Shown: positions 1 to 7,655, numbered from the stretch's first letter. The stretch is DNA of 11,940 bases from Synechococcaceae bacterium WB4_1_0192 (GCA_009926195.1 RFPK01000035.1:1-11940); one strand, 5' to 3'. A program made the numbers and translations. Notes: generated from the letters alone by a model not told the origin.

Positions 1-152
1 CTACAGCATCGACTTCCGTCGGCCTTCGGTTCTCGCGGCTCGCACCGCCTGCCGAACCTACAGCACAGGCTCTCGCCTTGCTACTGGTCCCTGCATCGCT
101 CCCTCTCGGTTGCGCGCAGTCCAAAACCATAGCACCACCTCCCGACCAGACG

Positions 153-962
153 TCAAGCCCTGGCTACGAGTGCATCCGCCCAGGGCTGAAAGGTGGCCAG
201 GGTGGACTGATCACGGGCGGCGAGCACCGGGAAATCCGCCTGGGCCAGATCCTGCCCGGCGTGGAGGTCGGCGGGATCACGCTGCAACCAGCGGATCGGA
301 CAACCGAGTTCCTCCAGCACCAACCAGGCCGCCGCCAGATCCCAGATTTTGGGGGTGGCCTCGAGTGCCGAGATGGTCTGGCCCATGGCCACGCTGACCA
401 GATTCAGGCTGGCCACGCCGAGCAGGCGGATCTTGCCCGGAAAACGCTGCTGCGGCAGCTTCTGCAACACACCGATCGAGCGGCTGCAGAGCGACGCGCA
501 CCCCGCCACCTGGCTGCGAGCGGATGGCGGCTGCAGGTGTTTGCCCTTGCGCCAGGCACCACCGCCCCGGATCGCGACGATGCGCTGCCGCAACGGAGGC
601 ACATCCAGCACCGCCAGCACGGGAACACCACCTTCAAAGCGGGCCAGGGAGATGGCCCAGTAGGGGATGCCAGCCGCGAAGTTGGTGGTGCCGTCGAGGG
701 GGTCGACGACCCAGTAGGCCTCGGTATCCGGAACCCGCTGACTGCCCTCCTCGCTGAGAACGCCCTCACCGGGATAGAGCCGGGCCAGCCCCTCCACCAG
801 AGCCGCATCACTCCAGCGATCACAGGCGGTGATCAGGCTGCCATCGGCCTTGGCTTCGGAATCCAGCTGACCGAAATCCTGGCGCTGGCGATCAGCGACC
901 TGATCGAGCAGCGCCCCGAGCGACTCCAGACCTGGTGGCATCAGTGAGGGAGTGGGTGTCAT
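153..962 (-). CDS. Inositol monophosphatase-family phosphatase
   Basis: This 269-residue protein belongs to the inositol monophosphatase/FIG superfamily, which consists of Mg-dependent soluble phosphatases acting on inositol phosphates, PAP/PAPS or sugar phosphates. Seen: the acidic pair E71-E72 in VLSEEGS, the motif WVVDPLDGTTNFAAGIP at residues 84-100 (metal ligands D87 and D90), and the second motif WDLAAAWLVLEELG at 207-220 with D208. Length is normal for the family (about 260-280). The start ATG at 962 overlaps the stop of the upstream transporter gene as ATGA, which supports this start and suggests translational coupling. It is the last gene of the minus-strand cluster. The substrate cannot be told from sequence: myo-inositol-1-phosphate, 3'-phosphoadenosine phosphate and histidinol phosphate are all handled by relatives. 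Family assignment is firm and the substrate is unknown. Confidence 0.9.
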   Translation of the reverse strand: MTPTPSLMPPGLESLGALLDQVADRQRQDFGQLDSEAKADGSLITACDRWSDAALVEGLARLYPGEGVLSEEGSQRVPDTEAYWVVDPLDGTTNFAAGIPYWAISLARFEGGVPVLAVLDVPPLRQRIVAIRGGGAWRKGKHLQPPSARSQVAGCASLCSRSIGVLQKLPQQRFPGKIRLLGVASLNLVSVAMGQTISALEATPKIWDLAAAWLVLEELGCPIRWLQRDPADLHAGQDLAQADFPVLAARDQSTLATFQPWADALVARA

Positions 963-2281
963 CCGAGCTCCATGGCGAGGACACGATCGAGACTGCGGCC
1001 GGTGTCCTCACGGAACTGGCGCAGGTTGAGCCGGGCCAGCAGCACCAGAGCCAGGGCAGCGATGGCGACCTCCACCAGGAAGACCGCTGCGAAATGGGCA
1101 AAGGGTGGTGCAGCCGGTGCCAGCAGGCGGGCAACATCCAGAAGCCCCCCGCCCAGCAGCTTGCCGAGCGCGCGCGACAACGCCTGGGCCAGCCCCCACA
1201 CACCCACGAAGGTGCCGGCAGCCTCGGGAAGCGTGAGATCGAGCATCAGCACGAGGGCGCTGTTGGTGGCGATGCCGGACGCCAGACCGAACCACAGCAG
1301 CACCAGAGAGAGCAGTTCGCTACGACCGGTGCTGCCGACTGCGATCAACAGCAGCAGGAAGACCAGAATCAACTGACACCCAAGACGGGCACAGGCCAGC
1401 TTGCCCAGCTGCGGCACCAGCCACAACCCCGCCAGCAGCAGGCCGGCCAGGGTGCCCCCGCCCCAGAAGGCACTGAGGGAGGCGGTGGCCGCGATCGGCA
1501 TGGCGAACACCTCGGCCCCGTAGCTCTCCAGGATCGGATCCTGAAGGAACAGGGCCAGGGTGAACGCCATCAGAAAACCGAAGAACACCAGGACCTGACG
1601 GCTGGAGGTGATCAGACTCCAGGCCTGACGGAGGGTGATGGCATCGTCGCGACGGGCGGTTGCCACCACTGAGGCGCGTGGGCTGGAGGCCGGCGGCTCG
1701 ATGCCCCAGGTGGCGATCCCCGTAAGCAGAAGAACCACCAGGGAAACCCTGCCCATGAAGCCCAGCAGGACCGGCTGGAGGAGGGCCGGATCGCTCACAC
1801 CATCCAGTCCCCGCAGACTGATGGCGGTGGCGATGGCACCGACGACGATGCCAACGGTGAGCAGGCACCAGATCAACCCCACGGCACGCGGGCGCTCCTG
1901 CTCCTCGGTGAGATCGATCACCAGGGCCAGATAGGGCGTGGTTGCCAGGGAGACTGCCAGGCCGTAGGCGGCGAACAGGCCGCACAGGGCAGCGATGCCC
2001 CAGGCGATCGCCCCGGCGCCACCGGAGTTGAACGCCTGCTCCAGCCGAAAGATCAACGGGATGGAGAGCACGGCCAGGCCGGTGAACAGGCTGGTGCCAA
2101 GCCAGATGTAGGGGGTGCGGCGACGGCCCAGCAGCGGATGGGCATCGGAGATCTGACCGAACAGGATGCGCGAGGGCGCCATGAACTGCTCAAAGGCCAG
2201 GGCTCCGCCGACGAGCAGGCCGGGGAAACCCAGCTCACTGAGCATGACGCGGTTGAGCAGGCCAGCGAAGATGACCGCCAA
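959..2281 (-). CDS. PucC-family (BCD-type) MFS transporter
   Basis: This is a polytopic membrane protein of the PucC/LhaA family (bacteriochlorophyll/chlorophyll delivery branch of the MFS). Relatives in purple bacteria help assemble light-harvesting complexes; the cyanobacterial members are poorly understood. Seen: about a dozen hydrophobic helices, the family signature around FEQFMAPSR followed by LFGQISDAHPLLGRRRTPY, the loop ATTPYLALVIDLTEEQERPR, and a late GTFVGVWGLAQALSR segment. The coordinate 2281 is the only conventional (TTG) start near the 5' end, but it sits inside what should be the first membrane helix. Sequence upstream to 2362 stays open and reads PRLLRLGLFQGCLGC, as expected for this family, so the true protein is about 25-30 residues longer (see the 2282-2370 entry). 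It lies directly after the TolC gene and overlaps the phosphatase start by ATGA. Family is confident, start is not. Confidence 0.87.
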   Translation of the reverse strand: MAVIFAGLLNRVMLSELGFPGLLVGGALAFEQFMAPSRILFGQISDAHPLLGRRRTPYIWLGTSLFTGLAVLSIPLIFRLEQAFNSGGAGAIAWGIAALCGLFAAYGLAVSLATTPYLALVIDLTEEQERPRAVGLIWCLLTVGIVVGAIATAISLRGLDGVSDPALLQPVLLGFMGRVSLVVLLLTGIATWGIEPPASSPRASVVATARRDDAITLRQAWSLITSSRQVLVFFGFLMAFTLALFLQDPILESYGAEVFAMPIAATASLSAFWGGGTLAGLLLAGLWLVPQLGKLACARLGCQLILVFLLLLIAVGSTGRSELLSLVLLWFGLASGIATNSALVLMLDLTLPEAAGTFVGVWGLAQALSRALGKLLGGGLLDVARLLAPAAPPFAHFAAVFLVEVAIAALALVLLARLNLRQFREDTGRSLDRVLAMELG

Positions 2282-2370
2282 ACAACCGAGGCAGCCCTGG
2301 AACAGGCCCAGGCGCAGCAGGCGGGGGAGGGGAAGGAGGCTCAGCTGCGAGGGTTCAGCTGATCAGGCAC
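2282..2370 (-). other. Probable missing N-terminus of the PucC-family gene, with suspected one-base frameshift
   Basis: Reading down from the TGA at 2365-2363, the frame of the PucC-family gene is open and encodes a hydrophobic stretch ending in LRLGLFQGCLGC that joins the annotated protein without a break. It contains no ATG or GTG, and no TTG before 2281. A GTG lies at 2370-2368, one base after the TolC stop codon, in another frame that hits TGA after nine codons. One extra base between 2368 and 2343, for example a fourth C opposite the GGG at 2351-2353, would give VPDQLNPSQLSLLPLPRLLR and a normal N-terminus. Seen: frames and codons. Inferred: that a base is missing. The alternative is a CTG or other rare start. 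Confidence 0.55.
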
Positions 2371-2371
2371 G

Positions 2372-4138
2372 TTAGGACGGGTTGGGCTTCGGAATGGCAT
2401 TGGCCTGGCAGGCCGGCTGCAGCGGTTCGGGCGGAACCGGCACCTCGACATCCTGCTTCGGTTTGTTGGCCGGCAGATTGACGGCGGGACAGAGGGCCAC
2501 CTGATCAAGCCCCGTCCGACGGCGCAGCTCGGCCAGGTTGCGGTTGTAGAGCTCCAGGGCCTCGGCGTAGCGCACCTCAGCCTGGGTGAGGTCGCGCTGG
2601 CTATCCACCACTTCCCGCTGGGTGCTGACACCGGCCTGGAAACGCAGGCGGGAGAGGCGCAGGGATTCCCTGGCGGAGACCACTTCGCGGGATGTGGTCT
2701 GGATGTTGCGATTGGATCGACCGAGACTGTAGAAGCTCTGCTCGACTTCGAAGCGCACGTTGTCGCGGGTATCGGCGAAGCGGAAGGCACTTTCCTGGGC
2801 CTTCTGCTTGCCCTGGCGGTACTGGGCACGAGCCGCACCGCCATCAAAGATGTTCCAGCGCACACTCAGGCCAAAACTGTTCTCCACCGCCCAGCCGCTG
2901 TTGCCGGGCAGATCGACCACCACCTGCTCACTGCCCTGGTAGCGGGAACCGGTGAGGGAGGCGAACAGGCTCACGAACGGCTGCACCGAGCCAAGGGCCG
3001 CGTTGGCCTGGCTGTTCGAAGCTGAGATGTCGAGGATCGCGTTATCGAGCTCCTCACGGAAGGCGTAGGCCGCGACGATGCTCTCCTGCAGCGAAGGCAG
3101 CCAGATCCCCAGCGGCCGCAGCGGTTCCTTGGCGGTGGGGGTGACGGTCTGGGGAAGATCCAGAATCCGGGCCAGATCGCGCCGGGCCAGGGACTGGTCG
3201 TTGAGGGCGTTGGTCAGCAGCTGCTGATCGCGGGCCAGCTGGGTTTCGGCCTGGAGCACCTCCAGCAGGGTGGCGACACCGGCCTGGTTGCGGGCCTTGG
3301 CATCGCGCAGGCTGACCAGCGAGGCGCGCACGGACTCCTGACCGATGCGCACGCGGTCGTCACTGAGCTGCAACTGGAAGTAGGCCTGGGCCGCCTGAAG
3401 GCGCAGCTCCCGCAGCGAGATCAGGTACTGGTTCTTGGCCTTCTCAAACTGATCGCGGGCGGCACTGACCTGAGGCACCCGCTGCGGATTGATCAGATCC
3501 CACTGGGCCGTGAGAGCCGATGCCATCAACCAGCGGTTGGTGGAGCTGTACTGGGTGCCGATCGCCTGGCCCGTCAGCGACGAGGTCTGGGGGTTGGTGC
3601 TGCGCTGATCGCCATTGGTGTAGCCGGGCAGGCTGCTGGCGCTCAGATTGAGCGTGGGATACCAGGCCGCCAGCTGTGCCCGCAGCTCGGACTGGGCCTG
3701 ATCCACCTGGCTGGCGATCGCCTTGAGGGATGGGTTATTGACCTCGGCCAGGTTCTCCACGTCCTTGAGGGAGAGGGGGCGGAGCGACTGGATGCGGACC
3801 TGTTCCGTCTTGGTGGGAAGTCCGAGGCTGGCGGGAGCCGCCAGACGCTGCAGGCTGGGGTCCAGCTTGGTGGCGGCGGGAGGAAGCACCTCCGGGTTGG
3901 ACCTGGGTCGGGGGCCCTTCACAGCCGGTGCCTGGGGCAGTGGCTGCAGCGGCGGATCAATCAGGGAGAGATCGGAACCAGGGGGCTGAGCTGCGGACTG
4001 CGGCTGGGCATCTACAGGAGCCGCAGCAGCTGGGGCGACCGCAGGAGTCGGCCGCTCAGCCGCACCCGCAGCCAGGGGGCTGATGGTGAGCAGGCTGGCA
4101 CCAGCAGCTGCGAAACAAGCGCTGAGACGACGTGCCAC
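2372..4138 (-). CDS. TolC-family outer-membrane efflux channel
   Basis: This is an outer-membrane channel subunit of the TolC/OEP family, which forms the exit duct for type I secretion and RND/ABC efflux. The predicted protein is 588 residues from GTG 4138. Seen: an N-terminal signal sequence (basic VARR, hydrophobic core, small-residue cleavage region near residues 24-27), then a Pro/Ala-rich linker of about 60-70 residues (roughly 28-95) before the first OEP repeat, which opens with SLKDVENLAEVNNPSLKA at about 123-140. Two helical repeats follow, each with alternating coil and beta segments; the second carries FRFADTRDNVRFEVEQSFYS and LRFQAGVSTQREVVDSQ. The frame is open to 4306, but that would overlap the DUF512 gene by over 100 bases, and GTG 4138 begins exactly at the signal peptide. 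The Pro-rich linker is common in cyanobacterial homologues. No fusion protein or pump gene is adjacent except the MFS transporter downstream. Confidence 0.88.
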   Translation of the reverse strand: MARRLSACFAAAGASLLTISPLAAGAAERPTPAVAPAAAAPVDAQPQSAAQPPGSDLSLIDPPLQPLPQAPAVKGPRPRSNPEVLPPAATKLDPSLQRLAAPASLGLPTKTEQVRIQSLRPLSLKDVENLAEVNNPSLKAIASQVDQAQSELRAQLAAWYPTLNLSASSLPGYTNGDQRSTNPQTSSLTGQAIGTQYSSTNRWLMASALTAQWDLINPQRVPQVSAARDQFEKAKNQYLISLRELRLQAAQAYFQLQLSDDRVRIGQESVRASLVSLRDAKARNQAGVATLLEVLQAETQLARDQQLLTNALNDQSLARRDLARILDLPQTVTPTAKEPLRPLGIWLPSLQESIVAAYAFREELDNAILDISASNSQANAALGSVQPFVSLFASLTGSRYQGSEQVVVDLPGNSGWAVENSFGLSVRWNIFDGGAARAQYRQGKQKAQESAFRFADTRDNVRFEVEQSFYSLGRSNRNIQTTSREVVSARESLRLSRLRFQAGVSTQREVVDSQRDLTQAEVRYAEALELYNRNLAELRRRTGLDQVALCPAVNLPANKPKQDVEVPVPPEPLQPACQANAIPKPNPS

Positions 4139-4175
4139 TGATTGCTCTGCCCATAGAAAAAGATTCGGCCCGAGC

Positions 4176-5567
4176 TTAGGGAGCTGAGTCAAGGCAACCA
4201 AGACAGGCGGCCACGATGTCATCCGCCCCCTGCACCAGCCGGATCGGCGCTGGTAACTGGGCGGCGACCGCCTCCAGCCGCTGATCGTCGAGAAAGACCG
4301 GCTCACCCTGCCGCAGCATCACCGCAGGCAGCAGCAGTTCCGCCCCGAGATCACGCCCCGCCAGACCCGCCAGCAGATCCGCACCCGTCAGCAGACCGGT
4401 CACGACCTGCTCCTGACCCCAGTAGGGACTGGGCAGGCCGTGGAGCAGCACTTCCAACCCCTGCACGGCATTGAGTCGGTCGACGGCGGGCTGAAGGGCA
4501 CCGGCCACCAGCTGACCCACCACCCAGCTGACCCGCCGCGGCTGCTCCAGGGCTGCCGGCAGGGACGCCGTGGCCGCATCCATGGCCTCCAGAAAGGAGC
4601 GGATGCTGCCGACGCCATTGCCCTCCTGCGGCAGATCCTCATAGGTCTGGCGCGGCGGCAGCGGCAGACCGGCCATCAGATACCACTCATCGGAGAGCCA
4701 GGCGAACCGGCTGCCGAACTGCACCTGGAAACGGGCCTGCAGCGGCTCCACCTGGGCGATCACGCGACGGGCGCAGGCCGGATCCACCGGCGCCAGTCCA
4801 TCCCCTTCCGGCCGGTAACGGGTGAGGCCCACCGGCACCACGGCCGCCGAGAGCACGGCCGGCCAGTCGCCGCCGGCAAAACCAGCCAGATCCTCGAGGG
4901 TGCGCTCCAGAGCCGGGCCATCGTTGAGCCCGGGACAGACCACCACCTGGGCATGGATCTGCAGACGCCGCTGCCGGAACCAGGCCAGCTGCTCGAGGAT
5001 CAGCCCCGCCCGCGGGTTGACGAGCAAACGGCTGCGCAACTCCGGATCGGTGGCATGGACCGAGACGAACAGGGGCGAGAGGCGCTGCTCCTCGATCCGC
5101 TGCCAGTCGGCGGCGGTGAGGTTGGTGAGGGTGAGATAGGAGCCGTAGAGAAAGCTGAGACGGTAGTCGTCGTCCTTGAGATAGAGGCTGCGGCGGTGGC
5201 CAGGCGGCTGCTGGTCGATGAAGCAGAACGGGCAGTGGTTGTTGCACTGGCGCAGCCCGTCGAACAGGGCTTCGCTGAAGCCAAGGCCGAGGCCGTCGTC
5301 GGCGTCCTTCTCGAGCTCCACCTGATGGACCGTGCCGTCAGGATCCTGGATCTCAAGGCTGAGCTCTTCCTCACCGGAGAGCACCTGGAAATCGATCAGA
5401 TCCCGTGGGCGGATGCCGTTGATGCTCAGCAGACGGTCACCGGGCTGGATGCCGAGCTCATCGCCGATGGAGCCAGGCTCCACCGACGTGACCAGCGCCG
5501 GCTGGGGCAGCCGCGCCTCAGGATCGCGATCGGCCAGCAGCACGCCGGCAGAGGGTTCGTTCCACAC
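4176..5567 (-). CDS. PDZ-DUF512 iron-sulfur (radical SAM-like) protein
   Basis: This is a cyanobacterial protein of the DUF512/TIGR03279 type, annotated in databases as a putative Fe-S oxidoreductase; its reaction is unknown. Seen in the 463-residue protein: an N-terminal PDZ-like module at about residues 24-85 (VEPGSIGDELGIQPGDRLLS, then INGIRPRDLIDF), a CxxxCxxC cluster in QCNNHCPFCFIDQ (C108, C112, C115) resembling the radical-SAM [4Fe-4S] site, followed by SLYLKDDDYRLSFLYGSYLT and a C-terminal DUF512 domain with YRPEGDGLAPV and SDEWYLMAG. GTG 5567 is chosen because it follows the uppP stop by about 30 bases and gives the expected family length; GTG 5543 is an alternative. The open frame runs further to 5723 only as overlap with uppP. 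It sits between uppP and the TolC gene (37-base gap), apparently in one operon. Confidence 0.88.
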   Translation of the reverse strand: MWNEPSAGVLLADRDPEARLPQPALVTSVEPGSIGDELGIQPGDRLLSINGIRPRDLIDFQVLSGEEELSLEIQDPDGTVHQVELEKDADDGLGLGFSEALFDGLRQCNNHCPFCFIDQQPPGHRRSLYLKDDDYRLSFLYGSYLTLTNLTAADWQRIEEQRLSPLFVSVHATDPELRSRLLVNPRAGLILEQLAWFRQRRLQIHAQVVVCPGLNDGPALERTLEDLAGFAGGDWPAVLSAAVVPVGLTRYRPEGDGLAPVDPACARRVIAQVEPLQARFQVQFGSRFAWLSDEWYLMAGLPLPPRQTYEDLPQEGNGVGSIRSFLEAMDAATASLPAALEQPRRVSWVVGQLVAGALQPAVDRLNAVQGLEVLLHGLPSPYWGQEQVVTGLLTGADLLAGLAGRDLGAELLLPAVMLRQGEPVFLDDQRLEAVAAQLPAPIRLVQGADDIVAACLGCLDSAP

Positions 5568-5596
5568 GGCCGCTGCACGAACGCAAGAGGGTTCTC

Positions 5597-6219
5597 TCAG
5601 TTTGCGATCGCGGCGGTCCGCCCGACCCCCAGCAGGAGCAGGCCAAACAACAGGCGGTAGCCCACGAACCACCAGGTGCTGTGGTTCTGGAGGAAGCGCA
5701 GCAGCCAGGCGATTGCCAGCCACGACACCAGCGCCGAGCTGAGAATGCCCACCAGCAGGGGCAGTGCGCCTCCGGTCGTCGGCTGGTGCAGCGCCTCCTT
5801 GAGCTCATCAGTCCGATCGACGACAGGCTGCGCAGCGGGGAATGATCGAAATCGGGGACCAGGCGCTTGATCGCCAGACCCGCGATCACGATCGGCAGCG
5901 TGCCCACGGCGATGGCGAGGCCCAGACGCGCCTCCGGGGCCTGCCAACTGCCCCGACGCAGGGCATGCAGCATCGCCGAGCCGACCTGCCGGAGGTCGCG
6001 CCGGAAGAAACCGAGCACCGCCACAATGCTGCCCAGCTGGATCACGGCAGTCACCGCCACGCCAGGATCACCCCAGCGGAGCAGCACCGGCACGACCTTG
6101 AGATGGGCGGTGCTGCTGATCGGCAGAAACTCCGTCAGCCCCTGGACCACGCCGAGCACGCAGTAGCGCCAGCAGGCTTGCAGCAGACCAATGGATTCGG
6201 CTGGAGCCAGGACGGCCAT
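5597..6219 (-). pseudogene. uppP: Undecaprenyl-diphosphate phosphatase, internally deleted and frameshifted
   Basis: UppP (BacA) is an integral membrane enzyme that recycles undecaprenyl diphosphate to the monophosphate for peptidoglycan and other envelope polymers. Two frames carry its parts. From ATG 6219 to about 5809, 137 residues read as a normal N-terminus with GLTEFLPISSTAHLKVVPVL and LAIAVGTLPIVIAGLAIKRL. From about 5806 to the stop at 5597 a different frame gives the C-terminus: ELKEALHQPTTGGALPLLVG, then WLAIAWLLRFLQNHSTWWF and YRLLFGLLLLGVG. The middle is absent, including the conserved PGxSRSG phosphate-binding motif. The retained 206 residues compare with roughly 265-300 in the family, so about 70-90 residues are lost, in a non-multiple of three. 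A GTG at 6240 is an alternative start. As written the gene cannot make an active enzyme. An assembly collapse is as likely as a true deletion. Confidence 0.88.
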
Positions 6220-6300
6220 GGCGCAGGGACGCGGTGGCACGACCCTATGGCGGCAACGACTCCCTGACCAGCACCGCCGGAGCGGGCGGCTCCCTTAAGG

Positions 6301-7080
6301 TTGAACACCTTTCTTCACAACCGGGTGATCGGGGTTCCGCCCAGCCTGACGCCACCGGCCCCCCTGACCGGTGGCCGCACCATCCGCTTCGCGCCTGCCC
6401 GGCTGGCGGTGGCACCCGCCGCGAGCGAGGCGGGCCTCCTGCCCGTGGCCGCTGCCGTGCTGGTGGCCCTGCCGGTCTTTCTGCAGGCCCCGTGGGTGAG
6501 GCTGGCCCCGTTCAGCGCCGCCCTGTTCACCCTGCCGCTGGTGATGACGGGCCTGGTGCTGGAGTCACGCCCGGACACACGCCGGCGCGACGCCGGCGCC
6601 CTGCTCGTGGGATTCAGCGGCAGCTGGCTGGGGGGGTGCCTCTTCTGGGGTTGGTGCCGACTGCATCCCCTCTGGCATCTGCCGATCGAAGCCTTCGCCC
6701 TGCCCCTGGCCCTGGCGGGACTGCGCGGGCGCTGGCGGCTGGCGGCCAGCTTCTACCTCGCATCGCTGCTGGGCACCGCCTGCACCGACGCCGTGATGGC
6801 GATCACGGGCGTGATGGGTAGCTGGACGACGGTGCTGCAGGCCCCCCTGGAACTGGCGCCGCCCCTGCTGCAGCAGGCGGCCCGTGGCGTGCTCGAACCG
6901 CTTCCCCTGCTGATCACCGGCCTGACCGGCGCCAGCCTGACCCTGCTCTGTCGCCGCTATTGGCACCATCCGGACTCTGCGTGGCGCCTGGCCGCTTCAG
7001 CCGTGGCCACCACCCTGGCGGTGGATGGCCTGTTCCTTGCAGCGGCCCTGTGGGCGCCACAGCTGAGCGGCCTGATCTGA
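6301..7080 (+). CDS. DUF3120-type cyanobacterial integral membrane protein
   Basis: This is a polytopic membrane protein that I match to the cyanobacterial DUF3120 family; the function is unknown. Seen: a hydrophilic N-terminus of about 40 residues, then some six to seven hydrophobic segments from about residue 45 to the end. Distinctive stretches are GSWLGGCLFWGWCRLHPLWH, LASLLGTACTDAVMAITGVM and a second-half loop ending LLCRRYWHHPDSAWRLAAS. The frame opens after a TGA at 6265. TTG 6301 with AAGG immediately before it is one start; GTG 6325 is another, and the first 25-40 residues look unconserved, so the start is uncertain. It is divergent from uppP across about 80 bases and is followed by psbU after 126 bases. 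No cofactor-binding or catalytic motif was recognised. Confidence 0.75.
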   Translation: MNTFLHNRVIGVPPSLTPPAPLTGGRTIRFAPARLAVAPAASEAGLLPVAAAVLVALPVFLQAPWVRLAPFSAALFTLPLVMTGLVLESRPDTRRRDAGALLVGFSGSWLGGCLFWGWCRLHPLWHLPIEAFALPLALAGLRGRWRLAASFYLASLLGTACTDAVMAITGVMGSWTTVLQAPLELAPPLLQQAARGVLEPLPLLITGLTGASLTLLCRRYWHHPDSAWRLAASAVATTLAVDGLFLAAALWAPQLSGLI

Positions 7081-7143
7081 AGAACTGCAAAAGCCTCGCA
7101 ACGGGGCCGCGGCGAAGCGACGCCTCACCTGTAGGTTTGCGGG

Positions 7144-7184
7144 GCTGACTGAAGGTCAGCAGAACCGGTACCCCCGGTAGTTCT
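7144..7184 (+). promoter_or_regulatory. Two hairpins in the psbU leader region
   Basis: Upstream of psbU there are two adjacent inverted repeats. GCTGAC (7144-7149) pairs with GTCAGC (7155-7160) around a 5-base loop. AGAACCGG (7161-7168) pairs with CCGG plus TTCT (7174-7184) with a 3-base bulge. Neither is followed by a T-tract, so they are weak candidates for a terminator of the DUF3120 gene; they could instead fold in the psbU 5' UTR and affect message stability. No clear -10/-35 pair is visible in this GC-rich gap. Confidence 0.35.
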
Positions 7185-7206
7185 TCCCGTTCAGACGGAG
7201 TGTTCG

Positions 7207-7584
7207 ATGAAACGGCTGGTTTCGTGGCTCATGAGTGGAGTGCTGCTGGCCGGCCTGCTGCTCGGCCTGCTGGTTGCCCCCGCCGCTCAGGCCGCTGAGC
7301 TGCGCAACGTCGCCGACGACAAGATCGCCGAGCGCGGCGGCAAGATCGATCTCAACAACTGCTCGGTGCGGCGCTTCCAGGCCTTCCCTGGCATGTACCC
7401 GACCCTCGCCGGCAAGATCGTGCTGGGCGGCCCTTACAACAGCGTCGACGACCTGCTGAAGCTTGATCTGACCGACCGTCAGAAGGAGCTGGTGGAAAAG
7501 TACAAGGACAACTTCACCGTGACTCCCCCCTCGATCGCTCTGAACGAAGGCTTCGACCGCATCAACGACGGTCAGTACCGCTGA
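7207..7584 (+). CDS. psbU: Photosystem II 12 kDa extrinsic protein PsbU
   Basis: PsbU is a lumenal extrinsic subunit of cyanobacterial photosystem II that stabilises the oxygen-evolving Mn4CaO5 cluster together with PsbO and PsbV. Seen: a 125-residue precursor with a Sec signal peptide (MKR, hydrophobic core, APAAQA at 24-29, cleavage likely after A29), giving a mature protein of about 96 residues. The mature part has the PsbU helix-hairpin-helix signature: KIDLNNCSVRRFQAFPGMYP, then LAGKIVLGGPYNSVDDLLKL, and the characteristic tail ALNEGFDRINDGQYR. ATG 7207 is supported by GGAG at 7197-7200, six bases upstream, one of the few clear Shine-Dalgarno sites in the window. C52 is the only cysteine of the mature protein. 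The gene appears monocistronic, with a strong terminator downstream. Confidence 0.96.
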   Translation: MKRLVSWLMSGVLLAGLLLGLLVAPAAQAAELRNVADDKIAERGGKIDLNNCSVRRFQAFPGMYPTLAGKIVLGGPYNSVDDLLKLDLTDRQKELVEKYKDNFTVTPPSIALNEGFDRINDGQYR

Positions 7585-7655
7585 TCAGCACCGTCTGATA
7601 CAGGCGACCCAGACCTGTTCCGATCCCTGTCTTTCAGGCAGGGGCCTAGATTCTC

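Noticed and set aside
1..152. Possible gene end, small RNA or repeat at the left edge (CTACAGCA occurs at 1 and 58; CGAC/GTCG mini-hairpin at 10-21)
   Set aside because: Two 8-base copies and a 4-pair stem are within chance; no tRNA shape, T-tract or family-like reading frame was recognised on either strand.
78..947. Plus-strand 289-residue open frame
   Set aside because: Antisense shadow of the inositol monophosphatase-family gene, whose motifs are clear; the translation has no recognisable domain.
4139..4306. Longer N-terminus of the TolC-family protein
   Set aside because: It would overlap the DUF512 coding region by about 130 bases and places charged sequence before the signal peptide; GTG 4138 starts at the signal peptide.
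4440..5660. Plus-strand 406-residue open frame
   Set aside because: Antisense shadow of the PDZ/DUF512 gene, caused by high GC at third codon positions; no start context or domain.
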